A DNA stretch of 43,541 nucleotides. It comes from an uncultured Bacilli bacterium (GTDB lineage Bacteria > Bacillota_I > Bacilli_A > RF39 > UBA660). The DNA lies in assembly GCA_944329355.1 (NCBI GenBank), contig CALVID010000006.1, positions 1 through 43,541 of the forward strand. Direction: 5' to 3'. Below, in pieces: positions 1-7,801 of this stretch. Position numbers and translations under genes: made by a program. Position 1 is the stretch's first letter, and every line of letters starts with the position of its first letter. The notes beneath the pieces are model-generated. The model ran no database searches and was not told where the DNA came from. It was given only the letters and a program-made list of their open reading frames with translations.

Positions 1-13
1 TTTACAAGTAATG

Positions 14-40
14 AAAAGCCTTAAAAATAAAGGCTTTTTT
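14..40 (+). terminator. Rho-independent terminator at the left edge
   Basis: A 9-bp perfect stem (AAAAGCCTT at 14-22 with AAGGCTTTT at 30-38, 7-nt loop) runs into a T tract. It would end a plus-strand gene lying left of the window; the hairpin is symmetric enough to work on either strand. Confidence 0.7.
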
Positions 41-82
41 GATATTTTGCACTATATCACTAATTAGAGCTTTTTTTTCATA

Positions 83-121
83 CCCGTAGGGTCGAGGGTT
101 CGAATCCCCCTCTCGCTACCA
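83..121 (+). tRNA. tRNA 3' fragment (variable arm, T arm, acceptor 3' strand, CCA), probable attachment-site remnant
   Basis: CCCGTAGGG at 83-91 looks like a class II variable arm. It is followed by a T arm (GAGGG 94-98, loop TTCGAAT 99-105, CCCCC 106-110 with one A-C mismatch), seven acceptor bases (111-117), discriminator A118 and an encoded CCA (119-121). No D arm, anticodon arm or 5' acceptor strand lies upstream; instead there is a T run at 71-78. It is therefore a truncated tRNA end, not a working gene. A long variable arm with A73 would suggest Leu or Tyr rather than Ser, but the identity is not secure. The orientation predicts the intact tRNA gene to the left, beyond the window, with an integrated element between. 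Confidence 0.6.
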
Positions 122-131
122 ATATGTATTT

Positions 132-158
132 AACTAGATAGCAATATCTAGTTTTTGT
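132..158 (+). terminator. Terminator after the tRNA fragment
   Basis: AACTAGATA (132-140) pairs perfectly with TATCTAGTT (145-153) around a GCAA tetraloop, followed by a T-rich tail. This is probably the original terminator of the tRNA transcription unit whose 3' end is copied at 83-121. Confidence 0.65.
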
Positions 159-180
159 TTTAATCTTTTTAATAAACAAA

Positions 181-226
181 AAAAAGAACTATAAAAAATC
201 ATTATCTAATTACAGTTCCTTTTTAA
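181..226 (-). terminator. Terminator of fhs
   Basis: Read on the minus strand, a GGAACTGTAA-type arm just past the fhs stop pairs, with one bulge, with TTATAGTTC, and runs into eight T residues. Confidence 0.55.
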
Positions 227-1881
227 AATAATCCATCTATAATACCAGCATCATCAATATGCATCTTTTCATAAGCTGGGGTTTTTGAAAGTCCAGGCAT
301 TGTCATGATTTTACCCATATAAACAACAATAAAACCAGCTCCACTATTTACTTTAACATCCCTAACAGTTATTTCATAATCTTCAGGATAACCTAGTTTT
401 TTAGGATCATCACTAATAGAATATTGAGTTTTAGCAACACAAATTGGTAATTTGTCTAAATTCATTTTTTCAATCATTTCAATACTATCTAAAGCCTCGT
501 CTAAATACTTAATGCTAGAAGCATGGTAAATTTCTTTAGAAACTTTTTCAATTTTATTTTTTATACTTTCATTCTCATCATATAAAAGCTGAAATTCTTT
601 TTCATTATCACATAATCTAATAATCTTGTTAGCCAAATCTATAGCTCCTACGCCTCCATCTTGGTGAGAAGAAGAAACAGCAAACTCACAGTTCAATTTC
701 TTACAATAATCTTTTACAAATTCAATTTCCTCCTCATCATCAGAAACAAACTTATTTAAACAAACAACAAGATTATCTACATATTTTTTCATATTTTGAA
801 TGTGAACCTTTAAATTACAAATTCCCTTTTCCAAATAATTCATATTTTTATCATTTAGATCTTCTTTACTCATGCCACCATTGTATTTTAAACTTCTTAT
901 AGTAGCATTTACCACAATAACATTAGGCTTTAAATTACCTTTTCTACATTTAATATCTAAAAATTTCTCGGCTCCTAAATCTGCTCCAAAACCTGCCTCA
1001 GTTACCACATAATCTGCAAGCTTTAAACCTAACTTAGTAGCAATTAAACTATTACAACCATGTGCGATATTAGCAAAAGGTCCACCATGAATAATTACTG
1101 GATTATTCTCTAAAGTCTGAACCAAATTAGGTTTTATTGCATCTTTAAGTAAAATTGTCATAGCCTCTTCTACATGTAAATCTTTAACAAATAAAGGATC
1201 ACCATTTAAATCATAAGCAAACAAAATATTACTGATTTTTTCCTTTAAATCTTCTAAATCTTTAGCTAAACATAAAATAGCCATAATCTCAGTAGCCACG
1301 GTAATACAAAAATGATTTTCATGGCTTACATCTTTACCTAAATCTAAACCCACGCTAACCGTTCTAAGAGCCCTATCATTCATATCAACACATCTATTAA
1401 ATAAAATTTTATCCTTATCAATATTTAAACTATTACCTTGAAACAAATGATTATCAATCGCCGCACAAAGCAAATTATTTGCTGCTCCTATCGCATGCAT
1501 ATCACCAGTAAAATGCAAATTAATATCCTCCATAGGAACTACTTGTGAATATCCTCCACCAGCTGCTCCACCTTTTATTCCAAATACAGGCCCCAAAGAT
1601 GGTTCTCTTAGAACCGCTAAACTATTATATCCAAGCTTTCTCATAGCATCATGAATCCCAATACTCATAGTTGTCTTTCCTTCTCCAAAAGGTGTCGGAT
1701 TAATTGAAGTAACCAAAATCAGTTTACCATTTTCTTTTTTCGTTTTTTTTAAAATATCTAAATTAATCTTGGCTTTATATTTCCCATAACATTCTAAATA
1801 TTCATCAGAAATATGCAATTTTTCAGCTATTTTCTCTATCTCTTGCATATCACACTTTCTTGCTATCTCAATATCTGTCAT
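223..1881 (-). CDS. fhs: Formate--tetrahydrofolate ligase
   Basis: Formyl-THF synthetase: ATP-dependent joining of formate to tetrahydrofolate, a cytosolic entry point to one-carbon metabolism. At 552 residues it has the usual family length. Visible signatures are the P-loop TPFGEGKTT at about 63-71, the glycine-rich GGAAGGGYSQVVPMEDIN, and HFTGDMHAIGAANNL, all diagnostic of FTHFS. The start is supported by AAGGAGTG eight bases before the ATG. A TATAAT box at 1901-1906, overlapping the intergene with the SDR gene, suggests its own promoter. A hairpin terminator follows. In an organism that also encodes PFOR this fits an anaerobic folate economy, but no other acetogenesis genes are visible here. 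Confidence 0.97.
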   Translation of the reverse strand: MTDIEIARKCDMQEIEKIAEKLHISDEYLECYGKYKAKINLDILKKTKKENGKLILVTSINPTPFGEGKTTMSIGIHDAMRKLGYNSLAVLREPSLGPVFGIKGGAAGGGYSQVVPMEDINLHFTGDMHAIGAANNLLCAAIDNHLFQGNSLNIDKDKILFNRCVDMNDRALRTVSVGLDLGKDVSHENHFCITVATEIMAILCLAKDLEDLKEKISNILFAYDLNGDPLFVKDLHVEEAMTILLKDAIKPNLVQTLENNPVIIHGGPFANIAHGCNSLIATKLGLKLADYVVTEAGFGADLGAEKFLDIKCRKGNLKPNVIVVNATIRSLKYNGGMSKEDLNDKNMNYLEKGICNLKVHIQNMKKYVDNLVVCLNKFVSDDEEEIEFVKDYCKKLNCEFAVSSSHQDGGVGAIDLANKIIRLCDNEKEFQLLYDENESIKNKIEKVSKEIYHASSIKYLDEALDSIEMIEKMNLDKLPICVAKTQYSISDDPKKLGYPEDYEITVRDVKVNSGAGFIVVYMGKIMTMPGLSKTPAYEKMHIDDAGIIDGLF

Positions 1882-1912
1882 AAAATCACTCCTTACAGAT
1901 ATTATACAACAT

Positions 1913-2686
1913 TTAATAAAATAAATTAATTATTTTTGCAAATAAATCATGAGATAAAGGTGCTGAATAACGAAAATGGGGTTTTTTTACAGTAATAGCT
2001 TTATATATTTTATTACAAATACTAGTTAAATTTCTTCGTTCAAATAACCATAAATAAACATTTTCGCTTTTTCTAATCAACTCCATTTGACTAGCAAAGA
2101 AAGAATTATAATTCATAAACTCATACTTTTTATCAAAGGCTAATTTATTAAAACCTGTCCTATATAAACCAGGTTCAACCAAAACAATATCGATATTAGC
2201 TGAAAGTAACATACTTTCATAATGCATAATAAGACTCATCATTGAAAGAGCTGCTTTAGTACCAGAATAACTTCCTAAAAAAGGTATTGGCATTTTACTA
2301 GTTAAAGAAGAAATAATAACAATTCTCCCTGATCCTTTCTCAATCATTTTTTTCGAAACTTTTTGTATAAGTTCAAAATTAGAAAATACATTTACCTCAA
2401 AATTTTCTCTTACTTTTTCAATAGGAATCTCAAACATTGACCCACTTTCTGCCATACCAGCATTACAAACTAAAATATCAATATCCAAACTTTCAATTTT
2501 TTTCAAATCATTCGTAATATCCAATTTAAAACATTTAACATTATCAAATTTTTCATACAATTTTCGCACTCTTTTTAATTCGCTATCAGTATGAACAGTT
2601 ATATATAAAAAATATTTACCTTTTAATCTCTGAATAACCGGATAAATTATACCACTTCTAGCTCCGGTAATTAATATCTTTTTCAT
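1913..2686 (-). CDS. Short-chain dehydrogenase/reductase (SDR) family protein
   Basis: A 257-residue NAD(P)-dependent oxidoreductase of the classical SDR fold; the substrate is unknown. The N-terminal nucleotide-binding motif is TGARSGI, where the usual TGxxxGxG has lost its third glycine (I in place of G). DITN, the structural NAG motif (CNAGMAES), catalytic Ser in ISSLTS and the YSGTK active-site pair (YxxxK) are all present. The C-terminus has aromatic-rich segments, as in membrane-associated SDRs. A very strong ribosome site (GAAGGAGGAAATTAA) precedes the ATG. It lies 31 bp upstream of fhs and divergent from the gene at 2796, sharing a 110-bp regulatory gap. Confidence 0.88.
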   Translation of the reverse strand: MKKILITGARSGIIYPVIQRLKGKYFLYITVHTDSELKRVRKLYEKFDNVKCFKLDITNDLKKIESLDIDILVCNAGMAESGSMFEIPIEKVRENFEVNVFSNFELIQKVSKKMIEKGSGRIVIISSLTSKMPIPFLGSYSGTKAALSMMSLIMHYESMLLSANIDIVLVEPGLYRTGFNKLAFDKKYEFMNYNSFFASQMELIRKSENVYLWLFERRNLTSICNKIYKAITVKKPHFRYSAPLSHDLFAKIINLFY

Positions 2687-2721
2687 TTAATTTCCTCCTT
2701 CACTATTAATATAAACTTAAT

Positions 2722-2765
2722 AACGTATGTTATACATTGACAGTCATAAAAATAGCGAGTATAAT
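2722..2765 (+). promoter_or_regulatory. Consensus sigma-A promoter with adjacent dyad
   Basis: A perfect TTGACA (2737-2742), 17-bp spacer and perfect TATAAT (2760-2765) drive the plus-strand gene at 2796. Immediately upstream, ATAAC-GTAT-GTTAT (about 2722-2734) forms a small dyad. Its GTATGTTATA core is also found in the palindrome at 3596-3614. The dyad lies between the divergent SDR and plus-strand genes and could serve both. Confidence 0.75.
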
Positions 2766-2795
2766 ACATTTTACGTAACCTTAAAGGAGGAAAAA

Positions 2796-3380
2796 ATGGA
2801 CAATTCAGAATTTTACCAATATATAAAACTAATTAATAATCATCAAAACACAGTTGCACTAATAGACATAAAAGAATTTAGAAGATTAATAAGGTTTAAA
2901 GGTGAATATAAATGGATACCATTTAAAATAGGAGCATTACCAGCTATTCCTGTTAAAACCAGTAAATTTCAAGAAAATTTCAGAAATACCAATGAATTTG
3001 TCAGCATAAGAATAACTCCTGTATGGAGTTTTCTTACCAACGGAGAAAAAATTATAACTCCAAATATCGAAATGTTTGAATTTAAAGAACACAGCAATTA
3101 TAATCCACGCTATACAATCACTAGAAAAATAGGTCCAAATCAGCATTATTTTTCAAATACTAATTGGCAAAATATTCCAAGTCATATTTTAGTACAGCCT
3201 AATAATGCAATTGAATGGATCAAAAAAAGTAATGCTACATTACTAACTCCTACAGATCCACAAATATTAGATAAATTTTTACAAATATACCAACCAGAAT
3301 TACAACAATTCAATGAATTATACCAAGAAAGTGTAGAGACAACAAAAGAATTAAAATCATATCAAAAGAAAATAAAATAG
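2796..3380 (+). CDS. Hypothetical protein, 194 aa
   Basis: No family recognised. The open frame extends upstream to 2727, but a consensus promoter covers 2737-2765 and AAAGGAGGAAAAA sits directly before the ATG at 2796, so that is the start. The product is soluble, rich in Asn, Ile and Lys, with no signal peptide or membrane segment. The C-terminal about 40 residues (LQQFNELYQESVETTKE and on) are predicted helical, perhaps coiled coil. One of only four plus-strand genes in the window, it is a single-gene unit with its own consensus promoter, and its stop codon lies in the terminator stem shared with the convergent small gene at 3404. This suggests an independently regulated accessory gene. 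Confidence 0.75.
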   Translation: MDNSEFYQYIKLINNHQNTVALIDIKEFRRLIRFKGEYKWIPFKIGALPAIPVKTSKFQENFRNTNEFVSIRITPVWSFLTNGEKIITPNIEMFEFKEHSNYNPRYTITRKIGPNQHYFSNTNWQNIPSHILVQPNNAIEWIKKSNATLLTPTDPQILDKFLQIYQPELQQFNELYQESVETTKELKSYQKKIK

Positions 3381-3405
3381 CCCCTATAAAACGGAGCTAT
3401 TTTTT
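3374..3405. terminator. Bidirectional terminator
   Basis: AAAATAGC and GCTATTTTTT form a stem around an AU-rich loop. The TAG stop of the plus-strand gene (3378-3380) is inside the stem, and the minus-strand gene's stop (3404-3406) abuts it, so one hairpin serves both convergent genes. Confidence 0.7.
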
Positions 3406-3565
3406 ACATCATATTATCTAACTGATCCGTCAGCTCTTCAGCTTGATGAGCAGCATTTCCAAAAGCTTTTTTCATAGCTTTCATAACTGGCTTATTATAC
3501 TTCTGATAAGCCAAAGTTACTGCACCACCCATTGCCATTAAAGCAACATTTTTTATCATATTCAT
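3404..3565 (-). CDS. Small hypothetical protein, 53 aa
   Basis: A short gene read on minus from an ATG at 3563-3565 preceded by AGGTGATATA, the same ribosome-site arrangement as the gene at 6457. The protein starts MNMIKNVALMAMGGAVTLAY, a glycine/alanine-rich hydrophobic stretch, then has a basic helix (KKAFGNAAHQ region) and an acidic tail ending in DNMM. It looks like a small membrane-associated or membrane-surface peptide; no family is assigned. A palindrome overlaps its probable -10 box (3596-3614), so it is likely repressor-controlled. A second in-frame ATG two codons later is an alternative start. Confidence 0.65.
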   Translation of the reverse strand: MNMIKNVALMAMGGAVTLAYQKYNKPVMKAMKKAFGNAAHQAEELTDQLDNMM

Positions 3566-3595
3566 TATATCACCTACTTGTCAGAAACATGATGT

Positions 3596-3629
3596 TGTAT
3601 GTTTATAACATACATTTATATTTTAAGAA
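3596..3629 (-). promoter_or_regulatory. Promoter with 8-bp palindromic operator for the 53-aa gene
   Basis: TGTATGTT (3596-3603) and AACATACA (3607-3614) form a perfect inverted repeat with a 3-bp centre. On minus, an extended -10 (TGTTATAAA, box 3602-3607) lies inside the palindrome, with TTCTTA (3624-3629) 16 bp upstream as a weak -35. The overlap of palindrome and -10 is the layout expected for a repressor operator. The core GTATGTTATA matches 2725-2734. Confidence 0.5.
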
Positions 3630-5839
3630 CTTTTTTCAAATCTATACCTAATTTTATCCAAAAATTTTGAATTTCTCATATATTCATTATTATTGTAAAC
3701 ACACGAAGCAAACGCATCAGGCTCACCTATTAAAATAAGTTTTTTCTTAGCCCTCGTTACACCTGTATAAACAAGCTTTTTATAAAGCATACGCTTATAT
3801 GAATGAGCCATTGGCATAATCACCATCTCAAACTCACTACCTTGACTTTTATGAATACTAATAATAAAACCATGTTTTATTTTTGAAAAATCTTTAGGCG
3901 TATACTTTACCAAATTACCATCAAAGTCAACATAAATTTCATCTTTTTTACTTTTACTTGTATTTCCATATTTAATATATCTTATAATTCCAATATCACC
4001 ATTAAACACATTTTCCTCAGGCATATTCACCAGCTGTAAAATTTTATCATGTTCTCTAAAAATAACATTACCGGATTTAATTTCTCTTTTTTCTAATGTC
4101 TTCGGATTAAAAACATCTTGCAGTTCTTTATTTAAAGCATCAATACCATTTTCACCTTTATACATAGGAGCCAAAACTTGTAATCTTTTATAATCATAAC
4201 CTTTACTAATGACTTTTTCACAAAGCCTAATCAAATTACTTTTAATATGATTGGCCGAACATTTTAAAAATGTATAATCATCATACGAATTTAAAAAATT
4301 ATCACTAAGTTGACCATCTTTAATTTCATAAGCTAAAGAAGTAATATAAGAATTTTCATCCTGTCTATATAAATGGTTTAAATGCACAACATCAATCATA
4401 CCACTGCATATTAAATCTTTAAGCAAACACCCAGGACCCACACTAGGTAATTGATCATAATCACCTACCAAAATTATTTTTACATTTCTTTTAAGTCCCT
4501 TTAACAAACTATCGAATAAATTAATATCTATCATACTAACTTCATCAACAATAACTAAATCAACTTTCGATTTATTATTTTCATTAACCATAAAATCCCC
4601 AGTATCTTTATTCCATTTTAAAAATCTATGAATAGTTGATGCTGGCAAGAAAGTAGACTCACTCATCCTTTTACTCGCTCTGCCAGTAGGAGCAAGCAAA
4701 GCTAATCTTTCTGTAAATTTATCATAATCAAGTTTATTAATATGCTGATAAAGTTCTGTAATAGCTTTAATAATCGTTGTTTTACCAGTTCCAGGTCCGC
4801 CAGTAATAATCAATATATTATTTTCTAAAGCTTTAATAATAGCTTTTTTTTGTTCATCATTATAATTTATATTATTGATTTTTTCCAGTTCCATAAGTAA
4901 TTCATCTAATTTTTTATATTTATATAAAGGTTTTACCGCTAAATCATATAACCTTTCTACAATATTTGCTTCTGCGTTCCAAATCTCTTCCAAATAATAA
5001 TCTTCACCATCTATCACCAAATAGCCCAAATCAGCAAGTTCTTTTAAAATCTCATCATAATTATCATAATCAATATTTAAAAATCTATTCACATTTCTAA
5101 TAATAGCACTTTTACTTAAATAACTATCTCCATTTTGATAAACTAATTTTTTTAAAACATATAAAGTACCCGCTTTTATTCTCCTAATATCCACACCATT
5201 TATATCAAGCAAATTAGCTACTTTATCTATTTTTAAAAACGAAATATCTGGCAAATTATAAGAAATTTGATAAATGTTTTCATCAATAATTTTTATCGTA
5301 TTTGATTTATATTCATTATAAATACTAAGTGCTTCTCGCATTGTAAAACCTAAATCTATTAATTTTGCAATAACCTGATGACTTTCTTCATATTTTTTCA
5401 ACACATTAATGATTTTTCTAATCTTACTTTCAGTAAGTTTAGGCACCAAATAAAGCGCACTTTCATCTTCCAAAATCTTATCTAAAGCATTATCGCCTAA
5501 CACATCCACAATATTTTTCGCTAGTTTTTCGCCAACTCCTGGAAATAAATCACTAGATAAAAATTCTACCACGGCTTCCTTACCAGTTGGTCTTAATCTT
5601 TCATATCTATTAGTTTGAAACTGAAAACCATATCTTGGATGATTTATCGCTTCACCATATAAAATATAAGTATCATCCTCATTAAGTTCATGAAAATAAC
5701 CAGTAAAAGTTATAGTATGATTGACGTACTCCTTCAATAGTTCATCATTAGTTTCCCTCACCTTAAAAAGTCCAATAACATAACCTTTATCAGACTTAAA
5801 AATACTACGGCGATAATTTCCTTTAACATAACTTTCCAT
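3623..5839 (-). CDS. recD2: ATP-dependent RecD-like DNA helicase RecD2
   Basis: A 5'-3' superfamily 1B helicase in DNA repair and replication-fork maintenance. The N-terminal half has the OB-like segment and helix-hairpin-helix region (FPGVGEKLAKNIV near 102) typical of RecD2 rather than RecBCD RecD. Walker A is GGPGTGKTT at about 349-357, then VDEVSM (motif II), VGDYDQLPSVGPG (motif III), ISIHKSQGSEF (motif V) and YTGVTRAKK (motif VI). About 738 residues is normal length. AAAGGA is too close to the first ATG (5845), so I chose the second ATG two codons on. The promoter is probably the conserved module at 5905-6025, with a leader of about 95 nt. Confidence 0.95.
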   Translation of the reverse strand: MESYVKGNYRRSIFKSDKGYVIGLFKVRETNDELLKEYVNHTITFTGYFHELNEDDTYILYGEAINHPRYGFQFQTNRYERLRPTGKEAVVEFLSSDLFPGVGEKLAKNIVDVLGDNALDKILEDESALYLVPKLTESKIRKIINVLKKYEESHQVIAKLIDLGFTMREALSIYNEYKSNTIKIIDENIYQISYNLPDISFLKIDKVANLLDINGVDIRRIKAGTLYVLKKLVYQNGDSYLSKSAIIRNVNRFLNIDYDNYDEILKELADLGYLVIDGEDYYLEEIWNAEANIVERLYDLAVKPLYKYKKLDELLMELEKINNINYNDEQKKAIIKALENNILIITGGPGTGKTTIIKAITELYQHINKLDYDKFTERLALLAPTGRASKRMSESTFLPASTIHRFLKWNKDTGDFMVNENNKSKVDLVIVDEVSMIDINLFDSLLKGLKRNVKIILVGDYDQLPSVGPGCLLKDLICSGMIDVVHLNHLYRQDENSYITSLAYEIKDGQLSDNFLNSYDDYTFLKCSANHIKSNLIRLCEKVISKGYDYKRLQVLAPMYKGENGIDALNKELQDVFNPKTLEKREIKSGNVIFREHDKILQLVNMPEENVFNGDIGIIRYIKYGNTSKSKKDEIYVDFDGNLVKYTPKDFSKIKHGFIISIHKSQGSEFEMVIMPMAHSYKRMLYKKLVYTGVTRAKKKLILIGEPDAFASCVYNNNEYMRNSKFLDKIRYRFEKSS

Positions 5840-5904
5840 AGTCATTTTCCTTTCATAAATTATTGTTAGAACACATTAAATAATCTCTTTGAGCATTTTT
5901 AATA

Positions 5905-6025
5905 TTTGTATGCCCTTATATTTTATCCTTATCAAGATCACTATATCACATACATATGTTCCTGTAAATAGGATTTTGTAAATTTTTACCATTTACAAAA
6001 CAAATCCCACTACATAAAAAACTAA
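5905..6025 (-). repeat. Conserved promoter module, copy 1 (upstream of recD2)
   Basis: On minus: a dyad (TTTTGTAAAT / ATTTACAAAA, within about 5969-6006), then TTTACA (-35, 5963-5968), a 17-bp spacer and TATAGT (-10, 5940-5945). The spacer contains GGAACATATGTATG (5949-5962), close to the Bacillus LexA box CGAACRNRYGTTYC (11 of 14 positions by my count). The whole stretch aligns with about 40663-40795: 13 of 17 spacer bases are identical, both core hexamers are identical, and similarity extends on both sides. The module points at recD2. Confidence 0.65.
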
Positions 6026-6051
6026 AGGTTACATCTGTTTCCCTTTAGTTT
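6015..6051 (-). terminator. Terminator of the 142-aa gene
   Basis: AAACTAAAGG pairs with CCTTTAGTTT on the minus strand, followed by TTTTTATG. The gene's final codons and TAA stop (6029-6031) fall in the loop of the hairpin. Confidence 0.7.
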
Positions 6052-6457
6052 GTGCTTCTTCAACATAACTTTTAGCCCAATCCTCTGCTCGCATACCATT
6101 ATATTCGGCTACGTGCTGACCATCAGGAGTTTCAATATAAGAATAAAGAGGGTTTTTCGTTACTTGCAAAGTTGCACCTCCAGGCATTGCTACTTCCTCC
6201 ACCACAGCTGTATTATCCATCATACTTTGATATTGAAGATGACTTTGATAAGCACTAGCACCTAAAGTTGCTGCTACAATAGCACCAGCTATAAGAAGAG
6301 TTTTCAATTTAGTTCCTTTCTGCGTTTTATAAGAACAATCAGTTCTTGGCAAATTAGATATTTGAATATTATATTCATCTTCGTATGATGATAAATTATC
6401 TCTAAATGGAGTAGTATTTACCATATTATTACTTACACTATTTGGATATTCATTCAT
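6029..6457 (-). CDS. Small single-pass membrane protein of unknown function, 142 aa
   Basis: No family recognised. About 50 polar, Asn/Ser-rich residues at the N-terminus are followed by a basic flank (TQKGTKLK) and one hydrophobic segment (LLIAGAIVAATLGASAYQ, about 53-70). The roughly 70 residues beyond it, including NPLYSYIETPDGQHVAEYNG, probably face outside. The topology is therefore N-in/C-out. It has its own promoter at 6476-6504 and terminator, so it is monocistronic. GAGGTGATATC precedes the ATG. Its function is open; cell-envelope association is inference from the topology. Confidence 0.75.
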   Translation of the reverse strand: MNEYPNSVSNNMVNTTPFRDNLSSYEDEYNIQISNLPRTDCSYKTQKGTKLKTLLIAGAIVAATLGASAYQSHLQYQSMMDNTAVVEEVAMPGGATLQVTKNPLYSYIETPDGQHVAEYNGMRAEDWAKSYVEEAQTKGKQM

Positions 6458-6475
6458 GATATCACCTCTATTACT

Positions 6476-6504
6476 ATTATAACAAAATTATTTATTTAAT
6501 ACAA
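6476..6504 (-). promoter_or_regulatory. Promoter of the 142-aa gene
   Basis: TTGTAT (6499-6504), 17-bp spacer, TATAAT (6476-6481) with an extended TGT just before it. The -35 lies inside the 3' end of mtaB. Confidence 0.65.
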
Positions 6505-7762
6505 AATTTTTTATACTTCCATGTAAATATGGATAATCAACTTTACTAATCTTTACTTTAACTTCTTTATTTAATAAAGCTTTTTCTCCTTTAACTTTAA
6601 TCAACAAATAATTTCCTGTATGTCCAATTAAATAACCATTTTCATATACCTCGGGTATAAATATAACCTCTTTTCCAACATGCCTATTCATATAATTAAT
6701 TTCTAAAGCCTCAGACAACTTTATAAGCTTTCTTACCCTCTCTTTTTTTATATTACCAGGAATTTTATTAGACATTTTACTAGCCATAGTTCCTTCTCTA
6801 TCAGAATATGGAAACACATGTAACTTTGAAAATCCAATTTCCTTTATAGTCTCCACGCTTTCTTCAAATAATTCATCACTTTCACTAGGAAAACCGACAA
6901 TTATATCAGTAGTTATATTCATATCAGGTTTAATTTCCTTGATTTTTGCAATTTTTTTAATAAAATATTCCTTATCATATTTTCTATTCATTTTTTTTAA
7001 AATCTCATCACTTCCAGATTGCAAAGGTATATGCATATGATTAACCAGTACATCACTTTTTTCAATAACATCTAAAACATCATTGTTTAATTCGGTAATT
7101 TCAATAGACGAAATTCTAAGCCTTTTAAGACCATCTAACTTCACTAAATCTTTCAATAAATCAGCAAAACTATAATTGCCATCATGATAATGTCCTGTAT
7201 GAATTCCTGTCAAAACAATCTCTTTATGACCATTTTTAATCAAAGTTTTTGCCTCTTCTATTACCTTTTCATGTCCTTTGCTTCTAACATGTCCCCTTAC
7301 ATATGGAATAATACAATAAGAGCAATAATTATCACACCCATCTTCAATTTTGATATAAGCTCTTGTTAAATCAAAATTATTCAGCGTCATATTTTCAAAA
7401 TCCGCATTATTCATATCCTCAACTGCATAAATTCTTTCATTCTTAAACTCATTAATGTAATCGATAATCTTTGTTTTATGTTTATTTCCAATTATAATGT
7501 CCGCCGGTACATCCAGATTGTCTTTTTTATTTTGAATCATACACCCAGCTACAATTAAAATTGCTTTAGGAAATTCTTTCCTAAGCCTTCTAATTATCTT
7601 CTTAGATTTACTATCAGCCGTATTAGTTACAGTGCAAGTATTAACAATACAAATATCTGGATTATCTGACTTAATATATCCCTGATTTTCTAATAAATTA
7701 GCCATTACCTCGCTCTCGTATTCATTAACCTTGCACCCTAAGGTAAAAATTTTATATTTCAT
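6488..7762 (-). CDS. mtaB: tRNA (N6-L-threonylcarbamoyladenosine(37)-C2)-methylthiotransferase
   Basis: A radical-SAM enzyme converting t6A37 to ms2t6A37 in ANN-decoding tRNAs, using two 4Fe-4S clusters. The N-terminal UPF0004 domain starts with YKIFTLGCKVNEYES; the LGCKVN form separates MtaB from MiaB and RimO. Its three cluster cysteines are at about 10, 43 and 74. The radical-SAM CxxxCxxC is CDNYCSYC (143, 147, 150), then a TRAM-like C-terminus. 424 residues is normal. The ribosome site is AGGGGGATAGTAT. It follows the 232-aa gene by 34 bp across a hairpin terminator, with no separate promoter seen, so expression may be by readthrough. Confidence 0.93.
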   Translation of the reverse strand: MKYKIFTLGCKVNEYESEVMANLLENQGYIKSDNPDICIVNTCTVTNTADSKSKKIIRRLRKEFPKAILIVAGCMIQNKKDNLDVPADIIIGNKHKTKIIDYINEFKNERIYAVEDMNNADFENMTLNNFDLTRAYIKIEDGCDNYCSYCIIPYVRGHVRSKGHEKVIEEAKTLIKNGHKEIVLTGIHTGHYHDGNYSFADLLKDLVKLDGLKRLRISSIEITELNNDVLDVIEKSDVLVNHMHIPLQSGSDEILKKMNRKYDKEYFIKKIAKIKEIKPDMNITTDIIVGFPSESDELFEESVETIKEIGFSKLHVFPYSDREGTMASKMSNKIPGNIKKERVRKLIKLSEALEINYMNRHVGKEVIFIPEVYENGYLIGHTGNYLLIKVKGEKALLNKEVKVKISKVDYPYLHGSIKNFVLNK

Positions 7763-7781
7763 ATACTATCCCCCTAAAGAA

Positions 7782-7801
7782 AAAAAGCCATCCGGCTTAT
7801 A
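7782..7801 (-). terminator. Terminator of the 232-aa membrane protein gene
   Basis: AAGCC-GGAT-GGCTT followed by seven T residues on minus. It begins at the gene's TAA stop and lies just before mtaB. Confidence 0.75.

Noticed and set aside
49-60. CACTATATCAC at the left edge, matching 11 bases of the promoter module
   Set aside because: No matching -35 or flanking similarity; most likely chance in AT-rich DNA.
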